This document shows positions 41,230-49,120 of a stretch of DNA of 64,000 nucleotides, piece after piece. The position numbers were made by a program, and so were the translations under genes. Location: the NCBI RefSeq assembly GCF_001005295.1, contig NZ_LBMK01000003.1:1220104-1284103 (forward strand). The letters run 5' to 3'. This DNA is from Streptomyces yangpuensis (lineage in GTDB: Bacteria > Actinomycetota > Actinomycetes > Streptomycetales > Streptomycetaceae). How positions within the stretch are numbered: position 1 is the first letter of the stretch; the number at the start of each line of letters is the position of its first letter. Under the pieces are notes generated by a model. That model had not been told where the DNA came from, did no database searches, and was given only the letters and a program-made list of their open reading frames with translations.

Positions 41230-43056
41230 ATGACGACGACCTTCCCCGACAAAACGTTGCTTCCGGACGACACCGCCAGCCTGCGTGCGGCGGCCCGGTT
41301 CGTCCGAGAGCACGACAGCGCCGCCCTGCTCCCTCTCCTCCTGCCCGGCCTCGGTGGCCCGGACCTGCAGGCGCTGGCCGGGCACTGCCGGTTCGCACAC
41401 GCGGGGCTGCTGCTCTTCCCGCCGGACGCGGACAGCCTGCGGGCCCAACTCGCCTTCTGCGGACTGGCCGTCGACACCCCCTCGCATCCCAGCGTGGTGG
41501 TCCGGGAACGCCTCGCCCGGCGCCACGGGCGCGACCCCGCCGAGCTCGATGTCCGGATCCTGCGCCCGCAGGTGCACGGCCGTCACGGGGAGCGGCGCGC
41601 GGTCGAGGTGTTCGCCCTGACCGCGCCACCGCACTCGGGCCTGGAACCGATCGCCGCCCACGAACGCACCCACCAGCACGAGGCACACCTCGCCTTCGAG
41701 GTCGAGGACCCGGAGCCGCTGGCCCTGCGTGGCCTGTGCGCGATCCTCGTCCGGCACGGTGCGAGGCCCGACGGCGGCGGCTACAACCCCCACGAGGACG
41801 GCACAGTCCTCTACTTCGCCCTTCCCGCCGAGGCGGCCTGTGACTACGGGCGGCTGGAGCTGTACGCCCGCGGCGACCACCGGGACACCCTCGCCGCCCA
41901 TCTCGACCACCCGGGCTACCCCGGTCACGCCGAGGACCCGTACGACCGCACCCGCCGCGACGGACGGCAGCCGGCCGAAACGCTCCTCCACCTCCTCACC
42001 GGCGCCTGGACGACACAGGCACTCGCCGCCTCCGCCCGGCTGGGCCTGCCCGACGTCATGGACACCCGTACCGCGTACCGGACCGAGGACCTCGCCCGGC
42101 TGACCGGTACCGACCGCCGGAGCCTGGCCACGCTCCTGCGCTACCTCGCCATGCTCGGCGCAGTGACCCAGGAGCTGGAGCCGGAGCCCGCCCAGGAGCC
42201 GGACCAGGAGTCGCATCGCAAGCAGGAACGATTCCGCCTGACGGAGCTCGGTGCTCTGCTGCGCGCGGACGTACCCGGTTCGATGCGGTCGCTGGCCCTG
42301 ATGTACGGCGGCCCCTTCTACCGCTCCTTCGGCGGCCTCGACCATGCCGTGCGCACCGGACAGCCGGCCTTCGACCACCTCTTCGGCGAGAGCCACTTCG
42401 ACCACTTCGCCCGCGACCCCGAACTCGGCCCGCTCTTCGACCAGTCCATGGCCGCGAGTTCACGGATGTTCCATCCGCTCCCCGGCCATCCGGTCATCAC
42501 CGCCGCCGCCCGGGCGCACGCCCCGGCGACCGTCGTCGACGTCGCCGGGGGGAACGGAGAACTCCTCGGCAGGATCCTCACCGCACACCCGCACCTGCGC
42601 GGCGTCCTCCTTGAACGCCCGCACGCCGTCGCGGCCGCCCGTCGCCGGCTCGACGCAGCGGGCTGCGGCGCGCGCTGCGACTACCGGGCCGGCGACTTCG
42701 CCGACGTACCGCCCGGCGGCGACGTATACGTCCTCTCGCGCGTGCTGCACGACTGGGACGACGACCGCTGCCGTGAGATCCTCCGCCACTGCGCCCGTGC
42801 GATGCCCGCCCACGCGGACCTGCTCGTCGTGGAACGCCTCCTGCCCGCCGACGCCTCCCCCTCGCTGGCCACCGCCTGGGACCTGCACATGCTGTGCAAC
42901 GTCGGGGGCCGCGAACGCCGCGCCGACCACTACGCGCGCCTGCTCGCCGACGCCGGCCTCGAACTCGTCGGCCGCAGCCCCCTGCCGCTGGACGCGCATG
43001 TGCTGCACGCCCGCAAGGCGGCCGCCGTACCGGATCCGGTCACCCGGCGGAGCTGA
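41230..43056 (+). CDS. fusion of a VOC-like N-terminal region and an O-methyltransferase
   Basis: Protein of 608 residues. The C-terminal part (about 240-600) is a plant-type O-methyltransferase: a dimerisation winged helix (WTTQALAASARLGLPDVM), the SAM motif DVAGGNGE at 437-444, and the catalytic His507 in HDWDD. The first 230 residues are unusual: two related halves, the second with HLAFEVEDP (His153) and GRLELYARGDH (Glu210), spaced as in a VOC-fold metal site, which I infer rather than recognise. ATG 41230 is chosen with GAGGA upstream. It probably methylates the product of the preceding hydroxylase. A terminator follows. Confidence 0.8.
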   Translation: MTTTFPDKTLLPDDTASLRAAARFVREHDSAALLPLLLPGLGGPDLQALAGHCRFAHAGLLLFPPDADSLRAQLAFCGLAVDTPSHPSVVVRERLARRHGRDPAELDVRILRPQVHGRHGERRAVEVFALTAPPHSGLEPIAAHERTHQHEAHLAFEVEDPEPLALRGLCAILVRHGARPDGGGYNPHEDGTVLYFALPAEAACDYGRLELYARGDHRDTLAAHLDHPGYPGHAEDPYDRTRRDGRQPAETLLHLLTGAWTTQALAASARLGLPDVMDTRTAYRTEDLARLTGTDRRSLATLLRYLAMLGAVTQELEPEPAQEPDQESHRKQERFRLTELGALLRADVPGSMRSLALMYGGPFYRSFGGLDHAVRTGQPAFDHLFGESHFDHFARDPELGPLFDQSMAASSRMFHPLPGHPVITAAARAHAPATVVDVAGGNGELLGRILTAHPHLRGVLLERPHAVAAARRRLDAAGCGARCDYRAGDFADVPPGGDVYVLSRVLHDWDDDRCREILRHCARAMPAHADLLVVERLLPADASPSLATAWDLHMLCNVGGRERRADHYARLLADAGLELVGRSPLPLDAHVLHARKAAAVPDPVTRRS

Positions 43057-43064
43057 GGCGGTAC

Positions 43065-43107
43065 GGCCCTCCGGCGGAACACCCCTCGGGTGAACCCGCC
43101 GGAGGCC
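43065..43107. terminator. hairpin between methyltransferase and RidA genes
   Basis: GGCC-TCCGGCGG and CCGCCGGA-GGCC arms with an 18-nt loop lie between two convergent stops, so the hairpin can end both transcripts. Confidence 0.6.
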
Positions 43108-43134
43108 GGCCGGTCGCGCCGTCCGGGCGTTCCG

Positions 43135-43542
43135 TCAGTCGATGACCGCGATGGCTTCGATCTCCACCAGGTGTTCGGGTACGTCCAGGGCCGCCACACC
43201 CAGCAGCGTGGCCGGCGGGGCCGCGGTGACCCCCAGCTTCGCGGCCGCCCGGTCGATCCCTTCCAGGAGCCGGGGCATCTGGTCGGGGGTCCAGTCGACG
43301 ACGTGGACGTTGAGCTTCGCCACGTCGTCGAAGGTTGCGCCGGCTCCGGCCAGGGCGGTGCCGACGTTCAGGTAGCACTGTTCGACCTGCGCGGCGAGGT
43401 CGCCCTCGCCGACCGTGACCCCCTCGGCGTCCCAGGAGACCTGTCCGGCGATGAAGACGAGCTTCGATCCGGTCGCCACCGACACCTGCCGGTAGACGTC
43501 GATCTCGGGCAGTCCGGTGGGATTGATCAGGGTGACGGCCAT
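43135..43542 (-). CDS. RidA/YjgF family protein
   Basis: Protein of 135 residues with a complete RidA fold: KLVFIAGQVSWDAEG near the start, LNVGTALAGAGATFDDVAKL in the middle, and PPATLLGVAALDVPEHLVEIEAIAV at the end, the usual closing strand with the conserved Glu. Family members hydrolyse reactive imines and enamines. The catalytic Arg of the RidA subgroup is not obvious (PPATLLGV where PxRxxV is expected), so it may belong to another subgroup. It is divergent from the HxlR regulator, which probably controls it. Confidence 0.88.
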   Translation of the reverse strand: MAVTLINPTGLPEIDVYRQVSVATGSKLVFIAGQVSWDAEGVTVGEGDLAAQVEQCYLNVGTALAGAGATFDDVAKLNVHVVDWTPDQMPRLLEGIDRAAAKLGVTAAPPATLLGVAALDVPEHLVEIEAIAVID

Positions 43543-43613
43543 GGCTGTGACTCCTTGGGTCTCTTGTGGTTACTCAGAAACCGTAGGAGAGTGAGCGCTG
43601 ACGTGGAAGAACG

Positions 43614-43625
43614 CACTTTTAAGTG
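43614..43625. promoter_or_regulatory. candidate HxlR operator palindrome
   Basis: CACTTTTAAGTG, an inverted repeat with 5-bp arms around TT, lies 13 bp before the HxlR start in the 96-bp divergent spacer shared with the RidA gene. Position and symmetry suit autoregulation. Confidence 0.45.
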
Positions 43626-43638
43626 ACTGGGGAACCCA

Positions 43639-44049
43639 ATGGTTACCAAGCAGTTCACCGGCTCGCCGGACGACGCGGATCTGCGCCGCGCGGACTCCCT
43701 GGCGCGGGAGATCTTCTCGGACGTCGCCAACAAGTGGGCGCTCCTGATCATCGAGGCACTGGGGGGACGGGTCCTGCGCTTCAGCGAGCTGCGTGACGAA
43801 GTCGAGGGCATCAGCCACAAGATGCTCACGCAGAACCTGCGCATGCTGGAGCACAACGGTCTGATCGAGCGGACGGTGTACCCGGTGGTGCCGCCACGGG
43901 TGGAGTACGCCCTCACCGAGCCGGGCCAGGCCCTGCGGGTGACGATCGACGCGCTGTGCGACTGGACCCACCGCCACCTCGGCCAGATCGAGGCCGCCCG
44001 CCGCCGCACGGATGCGGCGGCTGCGGACTCGCCGGACACGGAGCGGTGA
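43639..44049 (+). CDS. HxlR-family winged-helix regulator
   Basis: Regulator of 136 residues with the HxlR DNA-binding domain: VANKWALLIIEALGGRVLRF, SELRDEVEGISHKMLTQNLR as helix-turn-recognition helix, and the wing VPPRVEYALTEPG. The usual N-terminal cysteine sensing aldehydes or oxidants is not seen; no cysteine lies before the DNA-binding domain. The C-terminus is disordered. The divergent RidA gene is the probable target. ATG 43639 follows GGGGAACCC. Family members answer to electrophiles or redox state. Confidence 0.88.
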   Translation: MVTKQFTGSPDDADLRRADSLAREIFSDVANKWALLIIEALGGRVLRFSELRDEVEGISHKMLTQNLRMLEHNGLIERTVYPVVPPRVEYALTEPGQALRVTIDALCDWTHRHLGQIEAARRRTDAAAADSPDTER

Positions 44050-44190
44050 GCTGTTCCGGAAGGGCCTGCCGGAGAGCTTCGGCAGAGGGCTCCGGTGGAG
44101 GGCTCCGGTGGGGGGAAGATCGACTTCCCGGTTGAGGGACTCGCCGCGAAAATGGGGAGAGGGTGAGCGACCGGGAGGCTGAGGCGCGTG

Positions 44191-44388
44191 ATGGCGGATT
44201 CAGAGGACGCGCTGACCATACGCGCTGTCGCCGAGCGGCTGATGAAGTCGCACCCGCGGGTGGACGCCGGCCTGGTGCAGAGCTCGGTGCAGACCGCGTA
44301 CGAGGAGCTCAGGTACGCCCGCGTGCGCGCCTACCTGCCCGTACTGATGGAACGCAGGGCGCAGGACCTCCTGCCCGCGGACGAGTGA
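44191..44388 (+). CDS. small three-helix-bundle-type protein
   Basis: Protein of 65 residues, wholly helical by pattern: ALTIRAVAERLMKSHPRVDA, LVQSSVQTAYEELRYARVRAYLPVLMERRAQDLL. It resembles short Streptomyces proteins annotated as three-helix bundle dimerisation domain proteins. ATG 44191 with GAGG six bases upstream is preferred; GTG 44188 is adjacent. The next gene begins six bases after its stop, so the two may be co-transcribed. Confidence 0.65.
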   Translation: MADSEDALTIRAVAERLMKSHPRVDAGLVQSSVQTAYEELRYARVRAYLPVLMERRAQDLLPADE

Positions 44389-44394
44389 CAGAGA

Positions 44395-44832
44395 ATGGGT
44401 GCCGTGACCACACCGCATGCGACGTCGAAGCCGTGGTGCCGGGGCGACGGCAGGTCCTGCCTCTCGCTCTGCTCCAAGGACTCGATCCTGTCCATCGGGT
44501 CCGTCGGATCGGTCCTGTCGATCGGATCGGTCGGCTCGGTGCTGTCCGTCGGATCGGCCGGCTCCGCCCTCTCCGCCGCGTCCATCGGCTCCAGTCTCTC
44601 GCTGCTCTCCGCAGGGTCCTGGCTCAGCACCGGCTCGCTGTTGTCCGCACGGTCCTGCTGGTCGGTACTGTCCTGGCGCTCACGCGACGGCTTCATGGCG
44701 GCGGGATTCGTCGCCGTGGCCACCGTCGCCGCTACCGCTACCGCTGCCGCTACCGCCATCGCCGCAGTCGCCCTGCGCGCCACGCACCGGCGGACCCGCG
44801 GGGACGGCGGCGCCGGCAGGACGGCCGGCTGA
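44395..44832 (+). CDS. Ser-x-x triplet-repeat membrane protein
   Basis: Protein of 145 residues of striking composition. From Ser21 to Ser96 every third residue is serine, 26 in a row; the two residues between are mostly a small hydrophobic residue followed by Gly or Leu (ILS IGS VGS VLS). A hydrophobic helix at about 100-127 and a basic tail follow. The regular period and hydrophobic/Gly alternation suggest a solenoid or glycine-zipper-like rod anchored in the membrane; this is inference. No family function known to me. ATG 44395 has a weak ribosome site, perhaps relying on coupling to the preceding gene. Confidence 0.65.
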   Translation: MGAVTTPHATSKPWCRGDGRSCLSLCSKDSILSIGSVGSVLSIGSVGSVLSVGSAGSALSAASIGSSLSLLSAGSWLSTGSLLSARSCWSVLSWRSRDGFMAAGFVAVATVAATATAAATAIAAVALRATHRRTRGDGGAGRTAG

Positions 44833-44849
44833 GGCAGTGGCGGCCCCGC

Positions 44850-45137
44850 TCACTTCGCCCTGAGCAGCTGGTCGACCCGCGGCACGGAGAGCCCGGTCAG
44901 TTCCGCAACCTCCTTGAGGGTGCGGCCCTGCCTCAACTCGCCCATGGCGGCGCTGCGTATGAGCTTGGCCTCCTTGGCGCCGGTGAGCATGTCATCGGTG
45001 ACCAGCCGGGCGCCGCGTTCACGGGTGAGCGGGGAGTCGATCTCCGCGAGGCGCGCACGGACCGCCTGCATGTACTGGTCCGTCAGGGTACGCAGGTCGG
45101 CGTACACCTGTTCGTCGTTCGTGCTGGTATCGGTCAT
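44850..45137 (-). CDS. small helix-turn-helix protein
   Basis: Protein of 95 residues, helical. The C-terminal third reads MGELRQGRTLKEVAELTGLS followed by VPRVDQLLRAK, a clear sigma-region-4-like or MerR-like helix-turn-helix. The N-terminal part (YADLRTLTDQYMQAVRARLA) is a helix likely to pair with another subunit. ATG 45137 fits; the ribosome site is weak. It converges on the Ser-triplet gene, leaving only 17 bp between stops. The target is unknown. Confidence 0.72.
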   Translation of the reverse strand: MTDTSTNDEQVYADLRTLTDQYMQAVRARLAEIDSPLTRERGARLVTDDMLTGAKEAKLIRSAAMGELRQGRTLKEVAELTGLSVPRVDQLLRAK

Positions 45138-45352
45138 GCGGGTCAGCGTACTTCGGAGCGGGGCGGCTTCTGGTTCCTCTGTCACGCAGCGCGCATCAAG
45201 GACCGATTCCCCTTGTTGTGGCGCAAATTGACGGTACGTCGGCAAACGGTGGCGGCTCGCCGGGGAGTCGTGTGCGGCGGCCTTTGCGCCGTATCCGCGG
45301 TCGCCGCCGTATCCGGCGGGCGACCGCGGTCGCATCGAGGCGGTGGCCCCCG

Positions 45353-45562
45353 TCACGTGATCTTCTGGCTGGTTCCGTCGGGCAGGGTGCAGGTGTCTCC
45401 GCCGTAGGGGATCGACTTGATCTGCCCACCGGCGTCCGTGCATTCCTGCCGGGTGATGGTGGGGGACGCGGCCGCCTGGGCGCCGGCGGTACCGACGGCT
45501 GCTCCCGCGCCGGCCAGGGTCGCTGCGGCCAGGACGAGGCCCAGCGTTCTGCGGATGCGCAT
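45353..45562 (-). CDS. small secreted protein with two cysteines
   Basis: Protein of 69 residues: signal peptide (MRIRRTLGLVLAAATLAGAG, cleavage near AQAAA) followed by a mature part of about 38 residues with two cysteines (QECTDAGG and GDTCTLPDG) that could form a disulfide. A strong GAGGAGGAA ribosome site precedes ATG 45562. I do not recognise a function. It stands alone between the small helix-turn-helix gene and the cold-shock gene. Confidence 0.72.
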   Translation of the reverse strand: MRIRRTLGLVLAAATLAGAGAAVGTAGAQAAASPTITRQECTDAGGQIKSIPYGGDTCTLPDGTSQKIT

Positions 45563-45769
45563 GGCTTCCTCCTCTCGGGCGCCTCGCTCGGCCCGGTGGG
45601 AGGACAGCCCTCAGGCCGAAGGTGCCCTGCTTCCCAGCATGGGCGCTGCCCGCAGGGACCGCGAGGCGAGCCGGACACCGCCGCGGGACTATTTCGCACC
45701 CGGCGGGGCAGTCATCGGTCGCGGGTCCCGGTCGCGGGGCCGGAGAGAGACGGCGTGGAGGGTTCGGCC

Positions 45770-45973
45770 ATGGCTCAGGGGACTGTGAAGTGGTTCAACG
45801 GTGAGAAGGGGTTCGGGTTCATCTCGCCGGACGAGGGCGGGGCGGACGTCTTTGTCCACTTCAGCGCGATCGTCGGCAACGGGTACCGGAACCTGGACGA
45901 GAACCAGCGGGTGGAGTTCGAGATCCAGCAGGGCCAGCGCGGCCCCCAGGCGGCCAACGTGAAGGCTCTCTGA
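45770..45973 (+). CDS. cold-shock domain protein
   Basis: Complete 67-residue cold-shock protein that binds single-stranded nucleic acid. The RNP1 motif KGFGFI and RNP2 motif VFVHFS are both present, as is the opening MAQGTVKWFNGEKG. Function: RNA chaperone or transcription antiterminator. ATG 45770 lies after a GGAGGG run. A perfect hairpin stands 20 bp after the stop, so it is monocistronic. Confidence 0.96.
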   Translation: MAQGTVKWFNGEKGFGFISPDEGGADVFVHFSAIVGNGYRNLDENQRVEFEIQQGQRGPQAANVKAL

Positions 45974-45992
45974 CACACCGCCGCAGGCGAGC

Positions 45993-46015
45993 GGGCGGCC
46001 CGGTCCGGGCCGCCC
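45993..46015. terminator. hairpin terminator after the cold-shock gene
   Basis: Two perfect 11-bp arms (GGGCGGCCCGG / CCGGGCCGCCC) separated by a single T, so the innermost pairs must open to form the loop. It lies between convergent stops. Confidence 0.65.
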
Positions 46016-46038
46016 CCATGACCTGGCCGCCCCGTGAC

Positions 46039-46962
46039 CTACCGGAACAGGCGGTCACCGGACGTGGCCATGCGGTGGGTACCGCTGCTGCGGTTCAGCC
46101 AGTCGCGGATGAGGCTGATGGAGTTGGCGCACTGCCAGCTGTCGTCGTACTCGCGCACCCCGGTGAAGGACCCGTAGCCCGCGATGATGCCGTCCACCCG
46201 GCCGTCATCCAGCAGCTTGTCGACGTACCACGGGTCGTTGTACGTGGTCGTCCCCTCCTGGAGCGACTCGATGTCCGCGAGCACCAGCCCCGCGGTCCGC
46301 TGGTACTCCCGGACGAGCCCTTGACGTTCCTCCGGGAAGTTGCCGCTCAGCATCCGGCGGGTGACGGTCTCCTCCATCATGCGGAGGTACGGAAGGAGGG
46401 TGTGGTGCAGGAGGCCGGCGGTGCGCCGCAGACGCGCGAGGCGGTAGGCCTGTTCGGGCTGCCGCTGACGGAACATCTCGTCCTCCAGGTCCTCCACGTC
46501 GAGCAGGGCCTGGACGGCCGATCCACGGTAGGTCTCCAGGGCCTCGTCCAGCAGCAGGAACAGCATGGCCACGGCGTCCGGTGGACGTTCGTTCGGGAAG
46601 CGGGCGGCAAGGCTCTCGACCAGCCGGCCCGTCCCCCGGTGCAGCATGACGAGGTACCTCTCGGTCACCACGGCATGGACATGGATGACCTGGCCCGCCT
46701 CGATCGCGGGTACGACGAACGAGGCGCTGTCCCCGAGGAACTCGGCCCGTGCGGACTCGCCCTCCTGACCCGGCCACGCCAGTTCCGCGGCCTCCAGGCT
46801 CAGAAGGTGCGCGAGCGGCTGCCCGGGGGACGGGGCCACCTCGGCCAGCTCCACGTCCACCAGCAGGAACGGGGACGTCGCGAGCTGCTCGCGCGCCTCG
46901 GACACGTCGGCACGCGTCATGGCGCCGCCGGGCATGGGCATCAGCGAGACGATCATTGCCAC
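46039..46962 (-). CDS. CorA-like cytosolic-domain protein lacking membrane segments
   Basis: Protein of 307 residues. Residues 15-235 follow the cytosolic funnel of CorA-type Mg2+ channels: FLLVDVEL, ASFVVPAI, HVHAVVTERYLVMLHRG, then long helices (DAVAMLFLLLDEALETYRGS, VEDLEDEMFR, LRRTAGLLHHTLLPYLRMME). The two membrane helices and the GMN motif that should follow are absent; instead there is a hydrophilic tail (YNDPWYVDKLL, SFTGVREYDDSW). It cannot be a channel on its own. GTG 46962 is the start used here; ATG 46920 is possible. It lies 25 bp downstream of a secreted-protein gene on the same strand. Confidence 0.65.
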   Translation of the reverse strand: MAMIVSLMPMPGGAMTRADVSEAREQLATSPFLLVDVELAEVAPSPGQPLAHLLSLEAAELAWPGQEGESARAEFLGDSASFVVPAIEAGQVIHVHAVVTERYLVMLHRGTGRLVESLAARFPNERPPDAVAMLFLLLDEALETYRGSAVQALLDVEDLEDEMFRQRQPEQAYRLARLRRTAGLLHHTLLPYLRMMEETVTRRMLSGNFPEERQGLVREYQRTAGLVLADIESLQEGTTTYNDPWYVDKLLDDGRVDGIIAGYGSFTGVREYDDSWQCANSISLIRDWLNRSSGTHRMATSGDRLFR

Positions 46963-46987
46963 TTGTCGCCGGTGCGCAGCGGCGTGG

Positions 46988-47707
46988 TCACCGGGGCGGC
47001 TCGCACCGCCGAGGCAGCGTCACGGTCCCGGGCCGGTGCTCGAAGGTGTCCATGACCAGCCACTCGTCCAGCTCCGGGTCGTAGAGGTTCTGGACACCGA
47101 ACTGCAGAACCTGCCAGAAAGTGCCCCGGTTGTTCTCGTCGACGTAGATGTCGCCGAGGGCGAGCGGCACGCGCGGATGGTTTCCGGGAGGCAGCTGCGG
47201 GAAGACCACGCCCACCCTCCAGTGGTTCACATGCCGCTGCGGGGTGCGCCGCAGGGTCTCCCGCCCGACGAACCGGGCGTTCTCGAAGCCCTGGTTCAGG
47301 TCCTCCAGGGTGAAGCCCGGGACGCGGGAGCAGGGGTGTTCGTCCAGGCCGGGCCATTTGTACGTCAGGGTGTAGAGCGTGCCGCGGTGGATCAGGTTGG
47401 TGAACCAGATCGGGTACTGCGGGCCCCCGGCGGTCATCTGGCTGTCGCCGTCCCTGCCCTCCCAGGTGAACGGCACCGTGATGTCCAGGTCGCGGACGAT
47501 CCACCTGCCCTTGCCGCGGAAGTCGCGGGGGAGGCGGGGCGGGGGAGGCATCGAGGTGGGCTCCTGCTGCGCGGCAATGGTCCTCGTCGCCACCGGGTTC
47601 CCGGTCCGGGGCGCGGCGCCGGCCGGAGGTGGCGCCGCCAGGACAAGTGCGATCACTCCGGCGAGAGCGGCCGGCGCGGCCGTCCGGCGTGCGCCTTTCC
47701 AACCCAT
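46988..47707 (-). CDS. secreted protein of unknown function
   Basis: Protein of 239 residues with a signal peptide (ARRTAAPAALAGVIALVLAA, cleavage near AGAA). The mature part looks beta-rich with many aromatic residues (WIVRDLDITVPFTW, YPIWFTNLIHRGTLYTLTYKW, LYDPELDEWLVMDTFEHR). No family recognised. ATG 47707 follows GAGGGAG. The CorA-like gene starts 25 bp after its stop, so they form an operon; a shared job at the cell envelope is possible but unproven. Confidence 0.72.
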   Translation of the reverse strand: MGWKGARRTAAPAALAGVIALVLAAPPPAGAAPRTGNPVATRTIAAQQEPTSMPPPPRLPRDFRGKGRWIVRDLDITVPFTWEGRDGDSQMTAGGPQYPIWFTNLIHRGTLYTLTYKWPGLDEHPCSRVPGFTLEDLNQGFENARFVGRETLRRTPQRHVNHWRVGVVFPQLPPGNHPRVPLALGDIYVDENNRGTFWQVLQFGVQNLYDPELDEWLVMDTFEHRPGTVTLPRRCEPPR

Positions 47708-47896
47708 GGTCTCCCTCGGCTGTCGCGTCGGGCGCCGTCGTGGCGCGGGGGACAAACGCGGCGATGCGGGGAGACCGTCCCCGGAATCAAATATTCCGAA
47801 ACCGCCGGCCACCCCGTCGGGCGACCACCCGATGCCGCCCCGCGGAGCCGTGGCGCTGTGGAGCCGTGGATCCGGCGGTCGCCGTGGACCCCGTGG

Positions 47897-48232
47897 TCAC
47901 TCGGGATGCGCCACCGCGTCCTTCTGCAGTTCCACCGCCGCCAGCAGGCTCAGCTTCCGTTCCGCCCGGCGCAGCGCCTTCACCGCGGCGACCGAGCCGA
48001 CGTCCCCGGTGAAGCCGGCGGCGGCCAGCCGGGCGCGGACCCAGCGGGCGCGCAGCCGGGGCTCGTCGGCGCCGACGGCGGCTTCGGCGACCGCGACGGC
48101 GCGTTCCAGGCCCGGGCGCTCTTCGGGGGTGGCCTCGGCGAGCGCCCGGCGCAGGGACGCCAGCACCGTGTCCGAGTCACGGATGGCCAGGACGAAGGTG
48201 TGCTTGGTGTCCGTTCCGAGGAATCCAGTCAT
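47897..48232 (-). CDS. uncharacterised helical protein
   Basis: Protein of 111 residues beginning MTGFLGTDTKHTFVLAIRDS. It is predicted mostly helical with charged Arg/Glu surfaces (LRRALAEATPEERPGLERAV, LRARWVRARLAAAGF). No motif recognised. ATG 48232 is chosen over an in-frame TTG at 48268 because the protein pattern begins there. It stands alone; function unknown. Confidence 0.6.
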   Translation of the reverse strand: MTGFLGTDTKHTFVLAIRDSDTVLASLRRALAEATPEERPGLERAVAVAEAAVGADEPRLRARWVRARLAAAGFTGDVGSVAAVKALRRAERKLSLLAAVELQKDAVAHPE

Positions 48233-48349
48233 GCGAGCATCGTGCTGGCCGTTCTCCCTGCACAGCAAGGGACTTGAGGAGGAGGAGAGGTACGACCCCA
48301 GGCTGACCGGCGGTCCCGGCGCCGGCCCCGCCCCCCTGCGCCGCTGTGC

Positions 48350-48586
48350 TCAGAGCTCCGCGAGGTCAACGGCCTCGGCGTCCTCGGCCTCCCAGCGCAG
48401 CAGGTCGCCCGGCTGGCATTCGAGGACCTCGCAGAGCGCCGCGAGCGTCGCGAAGCGCACCGCCTTGGCGCGGCCGTTCTTCAGCACCGCCAGGTTGGCG
48501 GGTGTGATCCCCACCCGGTCCGCGAGCTCGCCCACGGACATCTTCCGCCTGGCCAGCATCACGTCGATGTCGACGGCGATGGGCAT
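48350..48586 (-). CDS. XRE/Cro-type regulator (YozG-like)
   Basis: Protein of 78 residues that is wholly a Cro/C1-type helix-turn-helix: DVMLARRKMSVGELADRVGI, TPANLAVLKNGRAKAVRFAT, LAALCEVLECQPGDLLRW. This short form is typical of regulators encoded right after DUF2975 membrane proteins. Its ATG overlaps the stop of that gene (TGATG), so they are translated together. A perfect palindrome upstream of the pair is a likely operator for this protein. Confidence 0.9.
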   Translation of the reverse strand: MPIAVDIDVMLARRKMSVGELADRVGITPANLAVLKNGRAKAVRFATLAALCEVLECQPGDLLRWEAEDAEAVDLAEL

Positions 48587-49071
48587 CAGATCACCTCGTC
48601 CAGCTCGGCCCTCATCTGCGCCGCCTCACCGTCGCGTGCGACGGCCTGGGCGAGCAGCATCCGCAGCACGAGCACGATGAGCGCGACCCCCAGGATGGCG
48701 ACGCCGATCCCTCCCATGATCACAGTAACGCCCGGGTCCTCCCGCTGGCCCGGCGCGTTGACGGCCGTGACCGCGAACCACAGCAGGGCGGCCGCCACGA
48801 TCGAGCCGATCACGCCGTCCACGTACCCGAAGGCGGCGTGGGAGAACACGGTTCCGCGCCGCACCATCGCCGTCAGCCGCCACACGCACACCAACGCCAC
48901 CTGAGCTGACACCATGCCCAGGATCACGATCACGCGCATCGGGGTCAGCGGGAGCGACCCCTCCACCTCGCGTGTGACCAGCGCCCACACCATGGCCGCC
49001 TGCACGAACACGGTGCCGACGAACACCACCGCGAGCACAACGCGCAGCGCGCGCACTGCCAGCTTTCCCAT
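48586..49071 (-). CDS. DUF2975 membrane protein
   Basis: Membrane protein of 161 residues with four predicted helices (about 8-32, 46-66, 88-104 and 115-141) and the layout of the DUF2975 family, including TPMRVIVILGMVSAQVALVC and a middle FSHAAFGYVDGVIGS segment. The strong GGAGGAGAGG ribosome site sits before ATG 49071. It forms a two-gene unit with the XRE regulator. Pairs of this kind are widespread but poorly understood. Confidence 0.85.
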   Translation of the reverse strand: MGKLAVRALRVVLAVVFVGTVFVQAAMVWALVTREVEGSLPLTPMRVIVILGMVSAQVALVCVWRLTAMVRRGTVFSHAAFGYVDGVIGSIVAAALLWFAVTAVNAPGQREDPGVTVIMGGIGVAILGVALIVLVLRMLLAQAVARDGEAAQMRAELDEVI

Positions 49072-49103
49072 GACCTCTCCTCCCATCGAGTTGCGATGGA
49101 AAT

Positions 49104-49120
49104 CTATCGAAATTCGATAG
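49104..49120. promoter_or_regulatory. perfect 17-bp palindrome, candidate XRE operator
   Basis: CTATCGAAATTCGATAG, two 8-bp arms around a central A, in an AT-rich island 33 bp upstream of the DUF2975 start. It is the natural binding site for the XRE regulator of this pair. Confidence 0.65.
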
